Shown here: piece after piece, positions 25,463 to 34,135 of the stretch | Layout: every line of letters starts with the position of its first letter | Position numbering within the stretch: position 1 is the stretch's first letter | Assembly (NCBI RefSeq): GCF_000426285.1 | Contig: NZ_AUFB01000016.1 | Location: 1-64,000 of the forward strand | Source: Rhizobium leucaenae USDA 9039 | GTDB taxonomy: Bacteria > Pseudomonadota > Alphaproteobacteria > Rhizobiales > Rhizobiaceae | Direction: 5' to 3' | DNA length: 64,000 nucleotides | Notes under the pieces: model-generated | Seen by the model: the letters and a program-made list of their open reading frames with translations, nothing else | Told to the model about the DNA's origin: nothing | Database searches by the model: none | Program-made: the position numbers and the translations under genes

Positions 25463-25878
25463 TTTTCAACATAATTGCCGAGCAGCCAGAGGGAGACCTC
25501 GGCGGCGTCTGCGGGCGTGGCGAATTCGAATGTGCCGTTGTGGTGCGGAGCGTCTAGGAAATCGACGGTCAAGCCGCGACCGGTTCCAGAATCCTTGGCA
25601 CGCGCCCTGCCCGGCTCGATCAGATGAACGGCAAAATGATTGCGCAGGCTGCGCATGAAGCCGGCCTTGTCATCATGCAGGCGCACGAAAACCGCTTGGC
25701 CGTTGGCCGTCGTTTGCAATTGCCGGATTGCCTCGGTCGGAAAAGCGCGGCCGAATTCAAGAATGGCAAGACCGGTATCGTGCAAACCGTCTTCCTTGTT
25801 CTGCGACGCCATGCGCGTTGCGAAGAACGCAAAGAAAACGACGATCGCAAAGAGTATGCACCAGACGATGATGCCCAT
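25405..25878 (-). CDS. Small membrane-anchored protein of unknown function
   Basis: A 157-residue protein with one N-terminal transmembrane helix (about 3-22, IIVWCILFAIVVFFAFFATR) and a soluble domain with TGLAILEFGRAFPTEAIRQL, RLHDDKAGFMRSL and a glycine-bearing LTVDFLDAPHHNGTFEF. About the last 20 residues (after NYVEKPSPQRGEG) are encoded inside the RIME-like repeat, so the C-terminus was probably replaced or extended by repeat insertion. No family is recognised. Confidence 0.6.
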   Translation of the reverse strand: MGIIVWCILFAIVVFFAFFATRMASQNKEDGLHDTGLAILEFGRAFPTEAIRQLQTTANGQAVFVRLHDDKAGFMRSLRNHFAVHLIEPGRARAKDSGTGRGLTVDFLDAPHHNGTFEFATPADAAEVSLWLLGNYVEKPSPQRGEGAHDRLSETKS

Positions 25879-25953
25879 AGCGGCTCTCCTAGGATGCGGG
25901 CAAATGTTCAGCAGTCTCTATAGGCCCCGAGACTTGCGCGAGCGTGGTCGATT

Positions 25954-26814
25954 TCAGATTTTCCTGTTGATGGACGCCAGTGCCATGCGCATCTGTCGCC
26001 GCCATTGCGGCTGCAGGAAAGATCGATCGAACACCTCAGCGCCCAGCGCTTGCGCGCGCTTCAGCACCGGCTCCGCCAAAACGACCGGCAGGAAAGCCGG
26101 AAATACCGTCGGCGAAATATTGCCGGCAGCTCTCGCCTTCGCCAGATGCTCGCGGCCGAGTCCAGCGAAAGCTTCGATCGCGGCAGAAATGCGTGCCCTG
26201 TCCTCGCCGGCGAGGAAGGCATCACGATCGAGGCCGGTTGCCGTCAGGATTTCCAACGGCACATAGAGCTGCCCGCGGCGGCGATGCAGCGGCATCAGCA
26301 GCAACAGCCCTGCAATTGCCTGCGCGACGCCGGCATGCCCAGCGGCGTCGGCCGAGCGACGGGCGTCCTCCGGCGACAGCACCAGGCTCGCGAGCTGGAT
26401 CAGCGCCGAGGCCGTCTCGCCGGCATAACCTTCCAGCGTGCCGCGCGTTTCCATCGGATCGTCGTAGAGATCGAAGATGCGGGCATCGATCATATCGATC
26501 AGCGTTTGACGCGGCAGGCGATGGTGTTCGATCGTCGCGAGCAGCTCGGCAGCTACGGGATTGGCGGCACTCGACCCATGCGCCTGTCCTTCGAGCAGAT
26601 CGCGCCAATATTGCATGCGCACTTCGCCCGGCAGGGGCTCGTGGACGAGATCGCGGATGCGCGCCAACTCGGCATTGAAGGCATAGAGTGCGGCGAGAGA
26701 ACCCCGCTTATCCTGCGGTGCCAGCAGGCAGGCAAGATAGCGGTCGCGATCAGTGTCGCGAAGCGTCGCCAGGCAAATATCCTGGTTGCTACGGGGCGCA
26801 GCTAATGTCGTCAT
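25954..26814 (-). CDS. Squalene/phytoene synthase family protein
   Basis: A 286-residue protein of the isoprenoid head-to-head synthase fold. The first aspartate-rich site of true synthases (DxxxD) is not evident: the equivalent region reads AFNAELARIRDLVHEP, and the second is DLYDDP. This pattern matches the NDUFAF6-like group found in alphaproteobacteria beside secDF, whose members are linked to complex I assembly in mitochondria. The ATG at 26814 is preferred over a TTG upstream. It overlaps nothing and follows the Mth938-like gene by 17 bp. Confidence 0.8.
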   Translation of the reverse strand: MTTLAAPRSNQDICLATLRDTDRDRYLACLLAPQDKRGSLAALYAFNAELARIRDLVHEPLPGEVRMQYWRDLLEGQAHGSSAANPVAAELLATIEHHRLPRQTLIDMIDARIFDLYDDPMETRGTLEGYAGETASALIQLASLVLSPEDARRSADAAGHAGVAQAIAGLLLLMPLHRRRGQLYVPLEILTATGLDRDAFLAGEDRARISAAIEAFAGLGREHLAKARAAGNISPTVFPAFLPVVLAEPVLKRAQALGAEVFDRSFLQPQWRRQMRMALASINRKI

Positions 26815-26831
26815 GCCTTGCCGGATCCTCG

Positions 26832-27218
26832 TCAAACCGCGATCAGCGCCGCGGCCACGGCGCGCGACTCAGCCAGCATGATGTTGAATGTGCGCACCGC
26901 CGCTCCCGTATTCATCGAATCGGAAGAAATCTGCTTGGCCCGCAACGCCGCCCGCAGCTCCGAAGGCAAGGGCCGCAATTCCATGCCGGTGCCGACCAGT
27001 AGCACTTCGATCCCGGCCGCCTCATCGAGCACTTTCTGGAAATGCGCCGGCGTCAGCGCATCTTCTAACGTCATGTCCCAGCCATAGATGCCGGAGGGCA
27101 GGCAGAGCAGCGAGCCGCGATGCGACATATCGGCAAATCGGAAACCGCCATTGCCATAAGCGTCGATCGGTGCGCGGCCGGGAAAATGCGCGTTCCGTAT
27201 TTCTATGCCTTTTGCCAC
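26832..27218 (-). CDS. Mth938/DUF498-like protein (NDUFAF3-related)
   Basis: A 128-residue Mth938-domain protein. The family fold is shown by AHFPGRAPIDAYGNGGFRFADM, GSLLCLPSGIYGWD and VLLVGTGMELRPLP. The mitochondrial homologue NDUFAF3 is a complex I assembly factor, and in alphaproteobacteria the gene typically follows secDF. A GTG start at 27218 gives the family length; it lies four bases after the secDF stop, so translation is likely coupled. A longer reading overlaps secDF. Confidence 0.85.
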   Translation of the reverse strand: MAKGIEIRNAHFPGRAPIDAYGNGGFRFADMSHRGSLLCLPSGIYGWDMTLEDALTPAHFQKVLDEAAGIEVLLVGTGMELRPLPSELRAALRAKQISSDSMNTGAAVRTFNIMLAESRAVAAALIAV

Positions 27219-27222
27219 TCTG

Positions 27223-29760
27223 TCACACCGCTGGTTTACTTGATTGCACGTCGTTGCCTGCCTGGTCTTTGTTTTCACCGCCGGCCTGGAATTTATCCGG
27301 GCGCAGCTTGAAGACGATCAGAACCGGGGCCGCAATGTAGATCGACGAGAAGGTGCCGACCGCGACGCCGAAGAGCAGGACGAAGGTGAAGGAGCGGATC
27401 ACCTCACCGCCGAATATATAGAGCGCTAACAGCGCCAGCAAAGTCGTCGCGGAGGTCAAAACCGTGCGCGACAGCGTCTGGTTGATCGAAGCATCGATCA
27501 GAATCGGCAAAGGCATTTGCGAATAGCGTTTGAGATTCTCGCGCATCCGGTCGTAGACCACGACCGTGTCGTTCAGCGAATAGCCGACGATCGTCAAAAG
27601 TGCAGCAATACCCGTCATGTTGAATTCCATGCCGGTCAGCACGAAAAGGCCAAGCGTCAGGATAACGTCATGCAGGATGGCGACAATCGCGCCAACGGCA
27701 AACTGCCATTCGAAACGCAGCCAGATATAAACGAGGATCGCAGCCAGTGCCGAAACAACCGCAAGTGAAGCCGTCGTGCTGATTTCGCCTGAGACGGCAG
27801 GGCCGACGACCTCGACGCGGGAGAAGTCGTAATCCCTGCCCAGCTCGTCGCGCACGAGGGTCACGGCGGATTGTTCGGCATTCTCGCCGCCCTGCTGCGC
27901 GTGCACCCGGATCACCGCACTCAGCCGATCGTCCAGCCGTTCGACCTGCACATCGCCCGGAACCACGTTCTGCAGGCGCGATTGAATATTGGCCGGATCG
28001 ACAACGCCGTGCTTGGCGCGAACCTCGATGATCGAGCCACCGGTAAAATCGATGCCGAGATGCATGCCGACCATTGCGAAGGCAAGCAGAGTTGCGACCG
28101 ACAGCGCTGCCGATACCGTGAACGAATAGCGGCGGATACCCATGAAGCGGATATTCGCGCCGTCGAAGATGCCGCTTCGCACGCCCGCCAGCAGCACACG
28201 CGGCTTGCGGTGCGAAATCCAGGCGTCGACAAGCGAACGCGTGACGAAGCAAGCGGTAAAGAAGGTGGTGAAAACGCCCGTTATCAATGTCGCCGCAAAG
28301 CCCCGAACCGCGCCGCTGCTGACATAAAAAAGGATGGCGGCGACGATAAGCACCGTGAGATTGGCGTCGGCTACTGTGGCGGCCGCCCGGTTGAAACCGT
28401 GGCGCAGCGCGTCGACAAGAAGATGGGTCTTCTTTTCCTCTTCCCGGACGCGCTCATAGATCAGCACATTGGCATCGAGCGCAATGCCAATGACGAGAAC
28501 GATGGCGGCAATCCCGGGCAGGGTCAGCGTGATGCCGAACAGCCCCATGATGGCCAGAACCATGATGATGTTGATGATCAGCGCGATCGTCGCGGCGACT
28601 CCGAGCAATCCGTAGAAGCCGATCATCAATGCGGTAACGAAAATGGCGGCGGCAATACAGGCGGTGACGCCCGAGCGCATCGTTTCATTGCCTAGGCCGG
28701 GCTTGATGGTTCGCTCTTCGACCGTGGTCAGGGTCGCGGGCAATGGCCCGGACTTCAGCATGACGGCGAGATCCTGCGCGCCCTGCGCCGTGAAATCGCC
28801 GGGTACATCGATATCGCCGGTGGTGATTGCGGTCTTCAATGCAGCGGCCGAAATGACCTGATCGTCAAGCACGACCACGATATTCTTGCCGAGATTGGCA
28901 GCCGTCGCCTGGGCAAAACGGCTGGTCGCTTCGGCCGTCAACTTGACGGAGATATTGCCATCGTTGTTCTGGGCATTGGATACCGCCACGGCATCGGCAA
29001 AGTCGATATTCGAAAGCAGAGGCTGCTTTTGCACGAGATAGCCGACCGGCGGATCGTCGTCGGAAAACAGCACTTCCGAACCGGCAGGCGGTCGGCCATT
29101 GATGGCATCTTGCACCTGCATGGATTGATCGACCAAACGGAAGCTGAGCTGGGCGGGCTGGTTCAGAAGGTTCTTCAGGCGCTGCGGATCGGCAAGGCCC
29201 GGCACCTGAATGATGACGCGATCCGCGCCCTGCCGACGGATCATCGGCTCGCCGACGCCCAACTGGGCTATACGGTTGCGGATGACGTTGAGCGAGCGCG
29301 CCATGGATGCGGAGACACGCTCATTGATGCCGGCATCGGTAATATCGATGGTAAGGGCACCGTTGTCGCCTTGCGACAAGGTCGCCTCTGCCTTGCCGCT
29401 GGTGATCGGCTTCAGGGCGTTTACTGCAGCCTCAACCTGAGCGGGATCGTTGATGCGGAGCTGAATCTTCTGGCCGGTACCGGTGAGACCGGAATAGCTG
29501 ATGTTGACCGTGCGCAGCCTGGCACTGATATCGCCGACCACTGTCTCCAGCCGGTTCCTGACGACATCGCCACGCTCGATCTTCAGCATAATATGCGAGC
29601 CGCCCTGAAGATCGAGCCCAAGCCCGACTTTCCGTTGCGCAAACCAGGCGGGAAGAGAGGAAAGCTGCTGATCGCCGAGCAGATTGGGCACGGCAAGGAA
29701 AACGCTCAAGAGAACGGCGAACCAGATCAGGACGGTCTTCCACCAGGAGACGTGCAGCAT
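27223..29760 (-). CDS. secDF: Fused protein translocase subunit SecDF
   Basis: An 845-residue SecD-SecF fusion that uses the proton gradient to assist Sec export. The SecD half begins with a TM helix and the D1 signature GLGLDLQGGSHIML (46-59), followed by a large periplasmic domain and five TM helices (GVAATIALIINIIMVL region). The SecF half starts near residue 545 with the D-motif GIDFTGGS at about 569-576. The ATG at 29760 has GAGAG just upstream. It forms an operon with yajC upstream and the Mth938-like gene downstream. Confidence 0.97.
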   Translation of the reverse strand: MLHVSWWKTVLIWFAVLLSVFLAVPNLLGDQQLSSLPAWFAQRKVGLGLDLQGGSHIMLKIERGDVVRNRLETVVGDISARLRTVNISYSGLTGTGQKIQLRINDPAQVEAAVNALKPITSGKAEATLSQGDNGALTIDITDAGINERVSASMARSLNVIRNRIAQLGVGEPMIRRQGADRVIIQVPGLADPQRLKNLLNQPAQLSFRLVDQSMQVQDAINGRPPAGSEVLFSDDDPPVGYLVQKQPLLSNIDFADAVAVSNAQNNDGNISVKLTAEATSRFAQATAANLGKNIVVVLDDQVISAAALKTAITTGDIDVPGDFTAQGAQDLAVMLKSGPLPATLTTVEERTIKPGLGNETMRSGVTACIAAAIFVTALMIGFYGLLGVAATIALIINIIMVLAIMGLFGITLTLPGIAAIVLVIGIALDANVLIYERVREEEKKTHLLVDALRHGFNRAAATVADANLTVLIVAAILFYVSSGAVRGFAATLITGVFTTFFTACFVTRSLVDAWISHRKPRVLLAGVRSGIFDGANIRFMGIRRYSFTVSAALSVATLLAFAMVGMHLGIDFTGGSIIEVRAKHGVVDPANIQSRLQNVVPGDVQVERLDDRLSAVIRVHAQQGGENAEQSAVTLVRDELGRDYDFSRVEVVGPAVSGEISTTASLAVVSALAAILVYIWLRFEWQFAVGAIVAILHDVILTLGLFVLTGMEFNMTGIAALLTIVGYSLNDTVVVYDRMRENLKRYSQMPLPILIDASINQTLSRTVLTSATTLLALLALYIFGGEVIRSFTFVLLFGVAVGTFSSIYIAAPVLIVFKLRPDKFQAGGENKDQAGNDVQSSKPAV

Positions 29761-29926
29761 CGCTCTCTCGAGTTTTGGCTTCTCACTGCGCCCCGACAAT
29801 CACCGAGGCACGTAAAGGCGCAGTAACGCTTTGAAGTTGCGCATATTTCTCCACGAAAGTCGAATCCGATTTTCGAAACACGCGCCGACGTGGCAAGCCG
29901 CTTCGACCTGCCTCCCCTGGTAAACC

Positions 29927-30274
29927 TTACGCAGCGTCAGCCTTGACCGGCTCGCCCTTGACCCGGACTTCGGAGATAGCGCTGCGAACAACGCGGATGC
30001 GAACGCCTTCGGCGATTTCGACTTCCAGTTCCTTGTCGTCGACGACCTTAGTGACCTTGCCGACGATGCCGCTCGTGACGATCTGGTCGCCGCGGCGGAT
30101 GTTCTTCAGGACTTCCTCACGCTTCTTTGCCTGCGCGCGTTGCGGCCGGATCAGAAGGAAATACCAGACCACCATCAGCGGCACAAACAGGATGATCATT
30201 TCAAAGCCGGAACCGCCAAAGACGCCTGCGGCTGAATCTGTCGCGCTCTGCGCATATGCGTTGGTGATAAACAT
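29927..30274 (-). CDS. yajC: Preprotein translocase subunit YajC
   Basis: A 115-residue protein with one TM helix (about 28-46, MIILFVPLMVVWYFLLIRPQ) and the conserved RPQRAQAKKREEVLKNIRRGDQIVTSGG-like region. It associates with SecDF at the Sec translocon. A gap of 166 bp separates it from secDF on the same strand. Confidence 0.96.
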   Translation of the reverse strand: MFITNAYAQSATDSAAGVFGGSGFEMIILFVPLMVVWYFLLIRPQRAQAKKREEVLKNIRRGDQIVTSGIVGKVTKVVDDKELEVEIAEGVRIRVVRSAISEVRVKGEPVKADAA

Positions 30275-30480
30275 CGAGAACTCCCTTCAACTCCTTGCGG
30301 GAACAGGCCCCGCGTCAGGTGGCCGGAATATAGTTGTGATCATCGCGAATGCAACAAAAACAGCCGCAGACCGTACTGTTTTCCAGGCCTCTTAGCCTTT
30401 CAGGTCCGAAAGGAGCATGGTACCCGGCAGCACAGGGAGCATTTTACTCCTTTCCCGACTAACGTTCTGGAGGAAAAACG

Positions 30481-31353
30481 GTGACCGAAGATCAAAACAC
30501 GCTGATCCTTGCGGAAGTCCGCCGTCTCGCCGACGCGCTTGAACGCCTCGCCGGCCCGGCGCCGGCCGTCAACGATTGGAACGCCGCCGATTGCTTCGTC
30601 TGGGTGCCTGCCCGGCTCCATTTGCAGCCGGTTGCCCGGCCGAACCGCGTGGCGCTGACCCTAATCCGCGGCGTCGACCATGTGCGCGATATTCTGCACG
30701 AGAACACGCTACGCTTCACTGAGGGTTTTGCCGCCAATAACGTATTGCTCTGGGGCGCGCGCGGCATGGGTAAGTCATCGCTCGTCAAGGCCGTGCACGA
30801 GGATGTGCGCCGTGCCACCGGCGTTTCGCTGAAGCTGGTCGAAGTGCATCGAGAGGATATTTCCTCATTGCCGGTGCTGCTGGATATCCTGAAAGCTGCG
30901 CCGCACCGCGTCATTGTCTTCTGCGACGACCTTTCCTTCGATCACGACGATACCGCCTACAAGTCGCTGAAGGCGGCGCTGGACGGCGGCGTCGAAGGGC
31001 GGCCGGACAATGTGCTGTTCTATGCCACATCGAACCGCCGCCACCTGCTGCCGCGGCACATGATGGAAAATGAGCAATCGACGGCGATCAACCCTTCGGA
31101 AGCTGTCGAAGAAAAGGTCTCGCTCTCCGACCGTTTCGGCCTCTGGCTCGGCTTCCACAAGTGCAGTCAGGAAGACTATCTGCAGATGATCGACGGCTAT
31201 GCCGATTACTTCAAACTCACCCTCGACCGCGCAGAGATGCATCACGAGGCGCTTGAATGGGCGACGACACGCGGCGCGCGCTCCGGACGTGTGGCGTGGC
31301 AATATATCCAGGACCTCGCCGGACGGCAGCGGATCGTGCTGAAGCGGGATTAA
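30481..31353 (+). CDS. DUF815 family AAA-type ATP-binding protein
   Basis: A 290-residue P-loop ATPase. The Walker A motif is GARGMGKS (92-99, Lys98) and a Walker B-like VIVFCDDLSFD follows, with a sensor region NVLFYATSNRRHLLPRHM. The C-terminus includes SDRFGLWLGFHKCSQEDYL, typical of DUF815. The GTG start has GGAGG upstream. It is divergent from yajC, as I recall for other Rhizobiales. The molecular role is unknown. Confidence 0.88.
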   Translation: MTEDQNTLILAEVRRLADALERLAGPAPAVNDWNAADCFVWVPARLHLQPVARPNRVALTLIRGVDHVRDILHENTLRFTEGFAANNVLLWGARGMGKSSLVKAVHEDVRRATGVSLKLVEVHREDISSLPVLLDILKAAPHRVIVFCDDLSFDHDDTAYKSLKAALDGGVEGRPDNVLFYATSNRRHLLPRHMMENEQSTAINPSEAVEEKVSLSDRFGLWLGFHKCSQEDYLQMIDGYADYFKLTLDRAEMHHEALEWATTRGARSGRVAWQYIQDLAGRQRIVLKRD

Positions 31354-31367
31354 CCTCCGCTTTCCTG

Positions 31368-31466
31368 GAGCGGTTCAGCGTTTCACGGAACCGCTTTCCC
31401 GCTCCATCCCCTTGTTTTTATGCATTCCGGACGGAAAACCGCGTCGCACTTTTCCTGGAATTGCTC
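31368..31466. repeat. Rhizobial intergenic repeat with GAGC/GCTC ends
   Basis: A 99-bp element beginning GAGCGGTTCAGCGTTTCACGG and ending CCTGGAATTGCTC. Sequences of this form are abundant between genes in Rhizobium and relatives, to my knowledge. It lies just after the DUF815 gene, before a bidirectional terminator. Confidence 0.6.
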
Positions 31467-31481
31467 TTGGCTTAGAACGAC

Positions 31482-31509
31482 AAAAAGCCCGGTGGTGACC
31501 GGGCTTTTT
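31482..31509. terminator. Bidirectional Rho-independent terminator
   Basis: A perfect 12-bp stem AAAAAGCCCGGT-ggtg-ACCGGGCTTTTT, with A-tract and T-tract on either side, lies between the converging DUF815 gene and nlpD. Confidence 0.93.
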
Positions 31510-31532
31510 GCAGACTCCTTGAGACGCACTAC

Positions 31533-33311
31533 CTATTCAAGGAACGTCATTGGGTTGACCGGGGCCGAATTCTTGCGAACTTCGAAGTGAAGCTGCGGCT
31601 GCTTGACGTCGCCGCTCATGCCGGAAGTCGCGAGCGTCTGGCCGCGCTGAACCTTCTGGCCGCGGGCGACGCTGAGCGCATCGGCATGGCCGTAGACCGT
31701 GACGGTGCCGTCGTCGTGACGGACGAGGACCGTGTTTCCGAGTTCCTTCAGGCCGTTGCCGGCATAGATGACCACGCCGTTTTCAGCGGCCTTGATCGGC
31801 GTGCCTTCCGGAACCGAGATGTCGATACCGTCATTGCGGCTGCCGTTGACGTTGGAGCCGTAGCCGGCAATGACCGCACCACGCACCGGCCAGCGATATT
31901 TGCCAATACCGGTCGCTTCCGGTGCATCAGCCTGCACGTCTGCCTTGGCGGCAGCGTCGCTGACAGACTGCGTCGGCGCTGCGATTGCGACGGCCTGCGG
32001 CTTGCCGGCATCGGATGCCTGCGCGGCGGCCACGGCCTTGGGCGCTGCCTTTGCTGCCGGTTCTGCGGCTGCGGTCTTTGCGGCAGCGGTTTTCGCAGCC
32101 GGCTTTACGCTCGGCTCAGCGGCGGCCTGCTTCGGCTCCATGGCCGGCATGGCAACCGATTTGACGGCGGACTTCTGCGGCTCGATCGAGGCAGTTTTCA
32201 CCGGATCGGGCCTGACCGGCGAGGCTTCCGCGATCGCGCCACCATGCGGCAGCTTCAGCGTCTGACCGATACGAATGCCGCCGCCCTGCTCCATATGATT
32301 TGCCTGCTTGAGCGCCTCGACGCTGACGCCAGCGTTCTTGGCGATCCTGGCGAGCGAGTCACCCGGCTTGACGACATAGGTGCCGTCGCCCTTCGGCTGC
32401 GGACCCTTGCCATTGCCGGCAGCGAGCTTGCCGGGATCGGCGAGGCCGGCCTGCGACTTGCCGCGCATCTGGCCGTTGGAAGGCAGTACGACTGCATCCT
32501 GCTCCGGAGCCTTGACCGGCGCGGGCATCTTGCCGCCCTTGGAAAGGTCGGTCGCTTCCGAAGCCATTTTGGCCGGGCTCGGGGCGCCTGCACCGTTCAT
32601 GGTCGGGATGATGATCTGCTGACCCGGCTGAGCACTGGCGCTGTTCTTCAGGCCATTAGCCCGCAGGATTTCCTTTTCCGGAACGCCGTAGCGGCGCGAC
32701 AGCAGGCTTATGTTTTCGCCCGGACGCAAGGTGACGCTCGGCGCATTGACCGCTGTCCAACCGGACGAAGATGCGGCAGCGGGCGCCGCCTTGATCGTGC
32801 CGGTCGACAGCGTATCCGGAGCCAGAGCGGGCTTTTGGCGGGAAACTGCGGCCTTGCCACGCGATGCCGGGAACGGCTGTGCCAGCGCTTCAGCCTCTCC
32901 CTTGGAGGCGACATGCGTGCGCGCCGGCGCTGCGGAGGCGGTCGGAGCCGCAAGCTCGGTCCGCTGGATCGCAACGGGAGCGGTCGATGCGCGGGCACTT
33001 GAATAGGATGGATTATAGCGGGCCGGAGAATTCGGATAGGGCCGTGTAACCAGTGTGTTCTGCTGCGAATAATCCTGCTGCTGATAGCCGCCGCCCTGAG
33101 CAAGGTCCGCACGCGGCACGGGATCGCCGTCCGGCCCATTCAAGCCGCGACGATTGATCGAACCGGTCGTCACCTGATCAGGAGAGCCCGCAAAAAGCCC
33201 GCTGAAGCGCGTCGTGTCCGAACTACAAGCTGTCGCGGTACTCGCCAGGAGAATGGCCACCAGGACTTTCCCTGCCGATTTACCGAAGTTTGACGAAAGA
33301 CTGAAACCCAT
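31533..33311 (-). CDS. nlpD: NlpD-like LysM/M23 lipoprotein (degenerate LytM)
   Basis: A 592-residue lipoprotein. The signal ends at TATAC (lipobox region, Cys near 29), two LysM domains follow (LRPGENISLLSRRYGV and VVKPGDSLARIAKNAGV), then a Pro/Ala-rich linker and a C-terminal M23/LytM domain. The zinc-ligand positions are degenerate: Asn493 replaces the first His (RNDGID), and Gln573 replaces the first His of HxH (QLHFEV, His575 kept). E. coli NlpD has the same substitutions and activates the amidase AmiC rather than cutting peptidoglycan. The gene order surE-pcm-nlpD supports the name. Confidence 0.88.
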   Translation of the reverse strand: MGFSLSSNFGKSAGKVLVAILLASTATACSSDTTRFSGLFAGSPDQVTTGSINRRGLNGPDGDPVPRADLAQGGGYQQQDYSQQNTLVTRPYPNSPARYNPSYSSARASTAPVAIQRTELAAPTASAAPARTHVASKGEAEALAQPFPASRGKAAVSRQKPALAPDTLSTGTIKAAPAAASSSGWTAVNAPSVTLRPGENISLLSRRYGVPEKEILRANGLKNSASAQPGQQIIIPTMNGAGAPSPAKMASEATDLSKGGKMPAPVKAPEQDAVVLPSNGQMRGKSQAGLADPGKLAAGNGKGPQPKGDGTYVVKPGDSLARIAKNAGVSVEALKQANHMEQGGGIRIGQTLKLPHGGAIAEASPVRPDPVKTASIEPQKSAVKSVAMPAMEPKQAAAEPSVKPAAKTAAAKTAAAEPAAKAAPKAVAAAQASDAGKPQAVAIAAPTQSVSDAAAKADVQADAPEATGIGKYRWPVRGAVIAGYGSNVNGSRNDGIDISVPEGTPIKAAENGVVIYAGNGLKELGNTVLVRHDDGTVTVYGHADALSVARGQKVQRGQTLATSGMSGDVKQPQLHFEVRKNSAPVNPMTFLE

Positions 33312-33481
33312 GACTCGACCCACTTGAGACGCAACCGTTTATGGGTCGATTAAAGCGCGTTAATCTTACCATGCGGTTAAAGCACTGGTGTCGCATGTGT
33401 TTTTTTGAGGAATTGCTAACCATAGAAGATGAATCCCCGCGCTGGCGGGATACTTCCTGGGATTTCAATCTAAATTAGGCC

Positions 33482-34135
33482 TCAAAGATAAGAGGCGAGC
33501 ATCGGCACGATCGGCTGATAGGGAACGTCGAACAGTTCCTCGCGCTCGAAGCGGCTGCCTGTCTTGGTGAGACGCACCATGCGGCAAACATTGTCCGACT
33601 GTATCAAGGGCGCGATCATCGATCCGCCGGAAACCAGTTGCTCGGCAAAGAAGCGTGGCATGTTGGTGAAGGCTGAGGTCACCAGGATACGATCGAAAGT
33701 ACCCTCACCCGGCATCCCGACGCTACCGTCAGCCTGGCGGATGATGACGTTGCGCAGGCCGAGCGTATCCATGCGCTGCTGCGCTGCCGTCGTCAAAGTC
33801 TTATAGCGGTCGACCGTCAGCACGCGCTCGACAATGCGGCCCATCACGGCGGCAGTGAAGCCGCTGCCGGTTCCGACCTCGAGAACGCGATGGCCAGGCT
33901 TAACCTTCAGGCTATGCAGAATGCGGACGACAAGATCGATGCCTTCCATGAAGGCACCGCATTCGATCGGAATCGTGCGGCTGGAATAGGCATCGTCGGC
34001 GAATTGCGGCGGCACAAAAGGTAGGCGCGGCGTCTGTTCGACGGCCGTCATCAGATCGATATCCAAAATGCCTTCGGCCCGCAGCCGCAGCACAACGGCT
34101 GCAAAGCCTTCCTTCTCGACCAAACGAGCTGTCAA
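33482..34135 (-). CDS. pcm: Protein-L-isoaspartate O-methyltransferase family protein
   Basis: A 217-residue PIMT-family methyltransferase. The SAM-binding motif VLEVGTGSGFTAAVMG is clear, with LTVDRYK after it and a C-terminal GSMIAPL. However, the substrate-binding segment that reads QTISQP in E. coli Pcm is IECGAFMEG here, so repair activity on isoaspartate is not certain. Its start overlaps the surE stop by four bases, so the two are translationally coupled. Confidence 0.88.
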   Translation of the reverse strand: MTARLVEKEGFAAVVLRLRAEGILDIDLMTAVEQTPRLPFVPPQFADDAYSSRTIPIECGAFMEGIDLVVRILHSLKVKPGHRVLEVGTGSGFTAAVMGRIVERVLTVDRYKTLTTAAQQRMDTLGLRNVIIRQADGSVGMPGEGTFDRILVTSAFTNMPRFFAEQLVSGGSMIAPLIQSDNVCRMVRLTKTGSRFEREELFDVPYQPIVPMLASYL

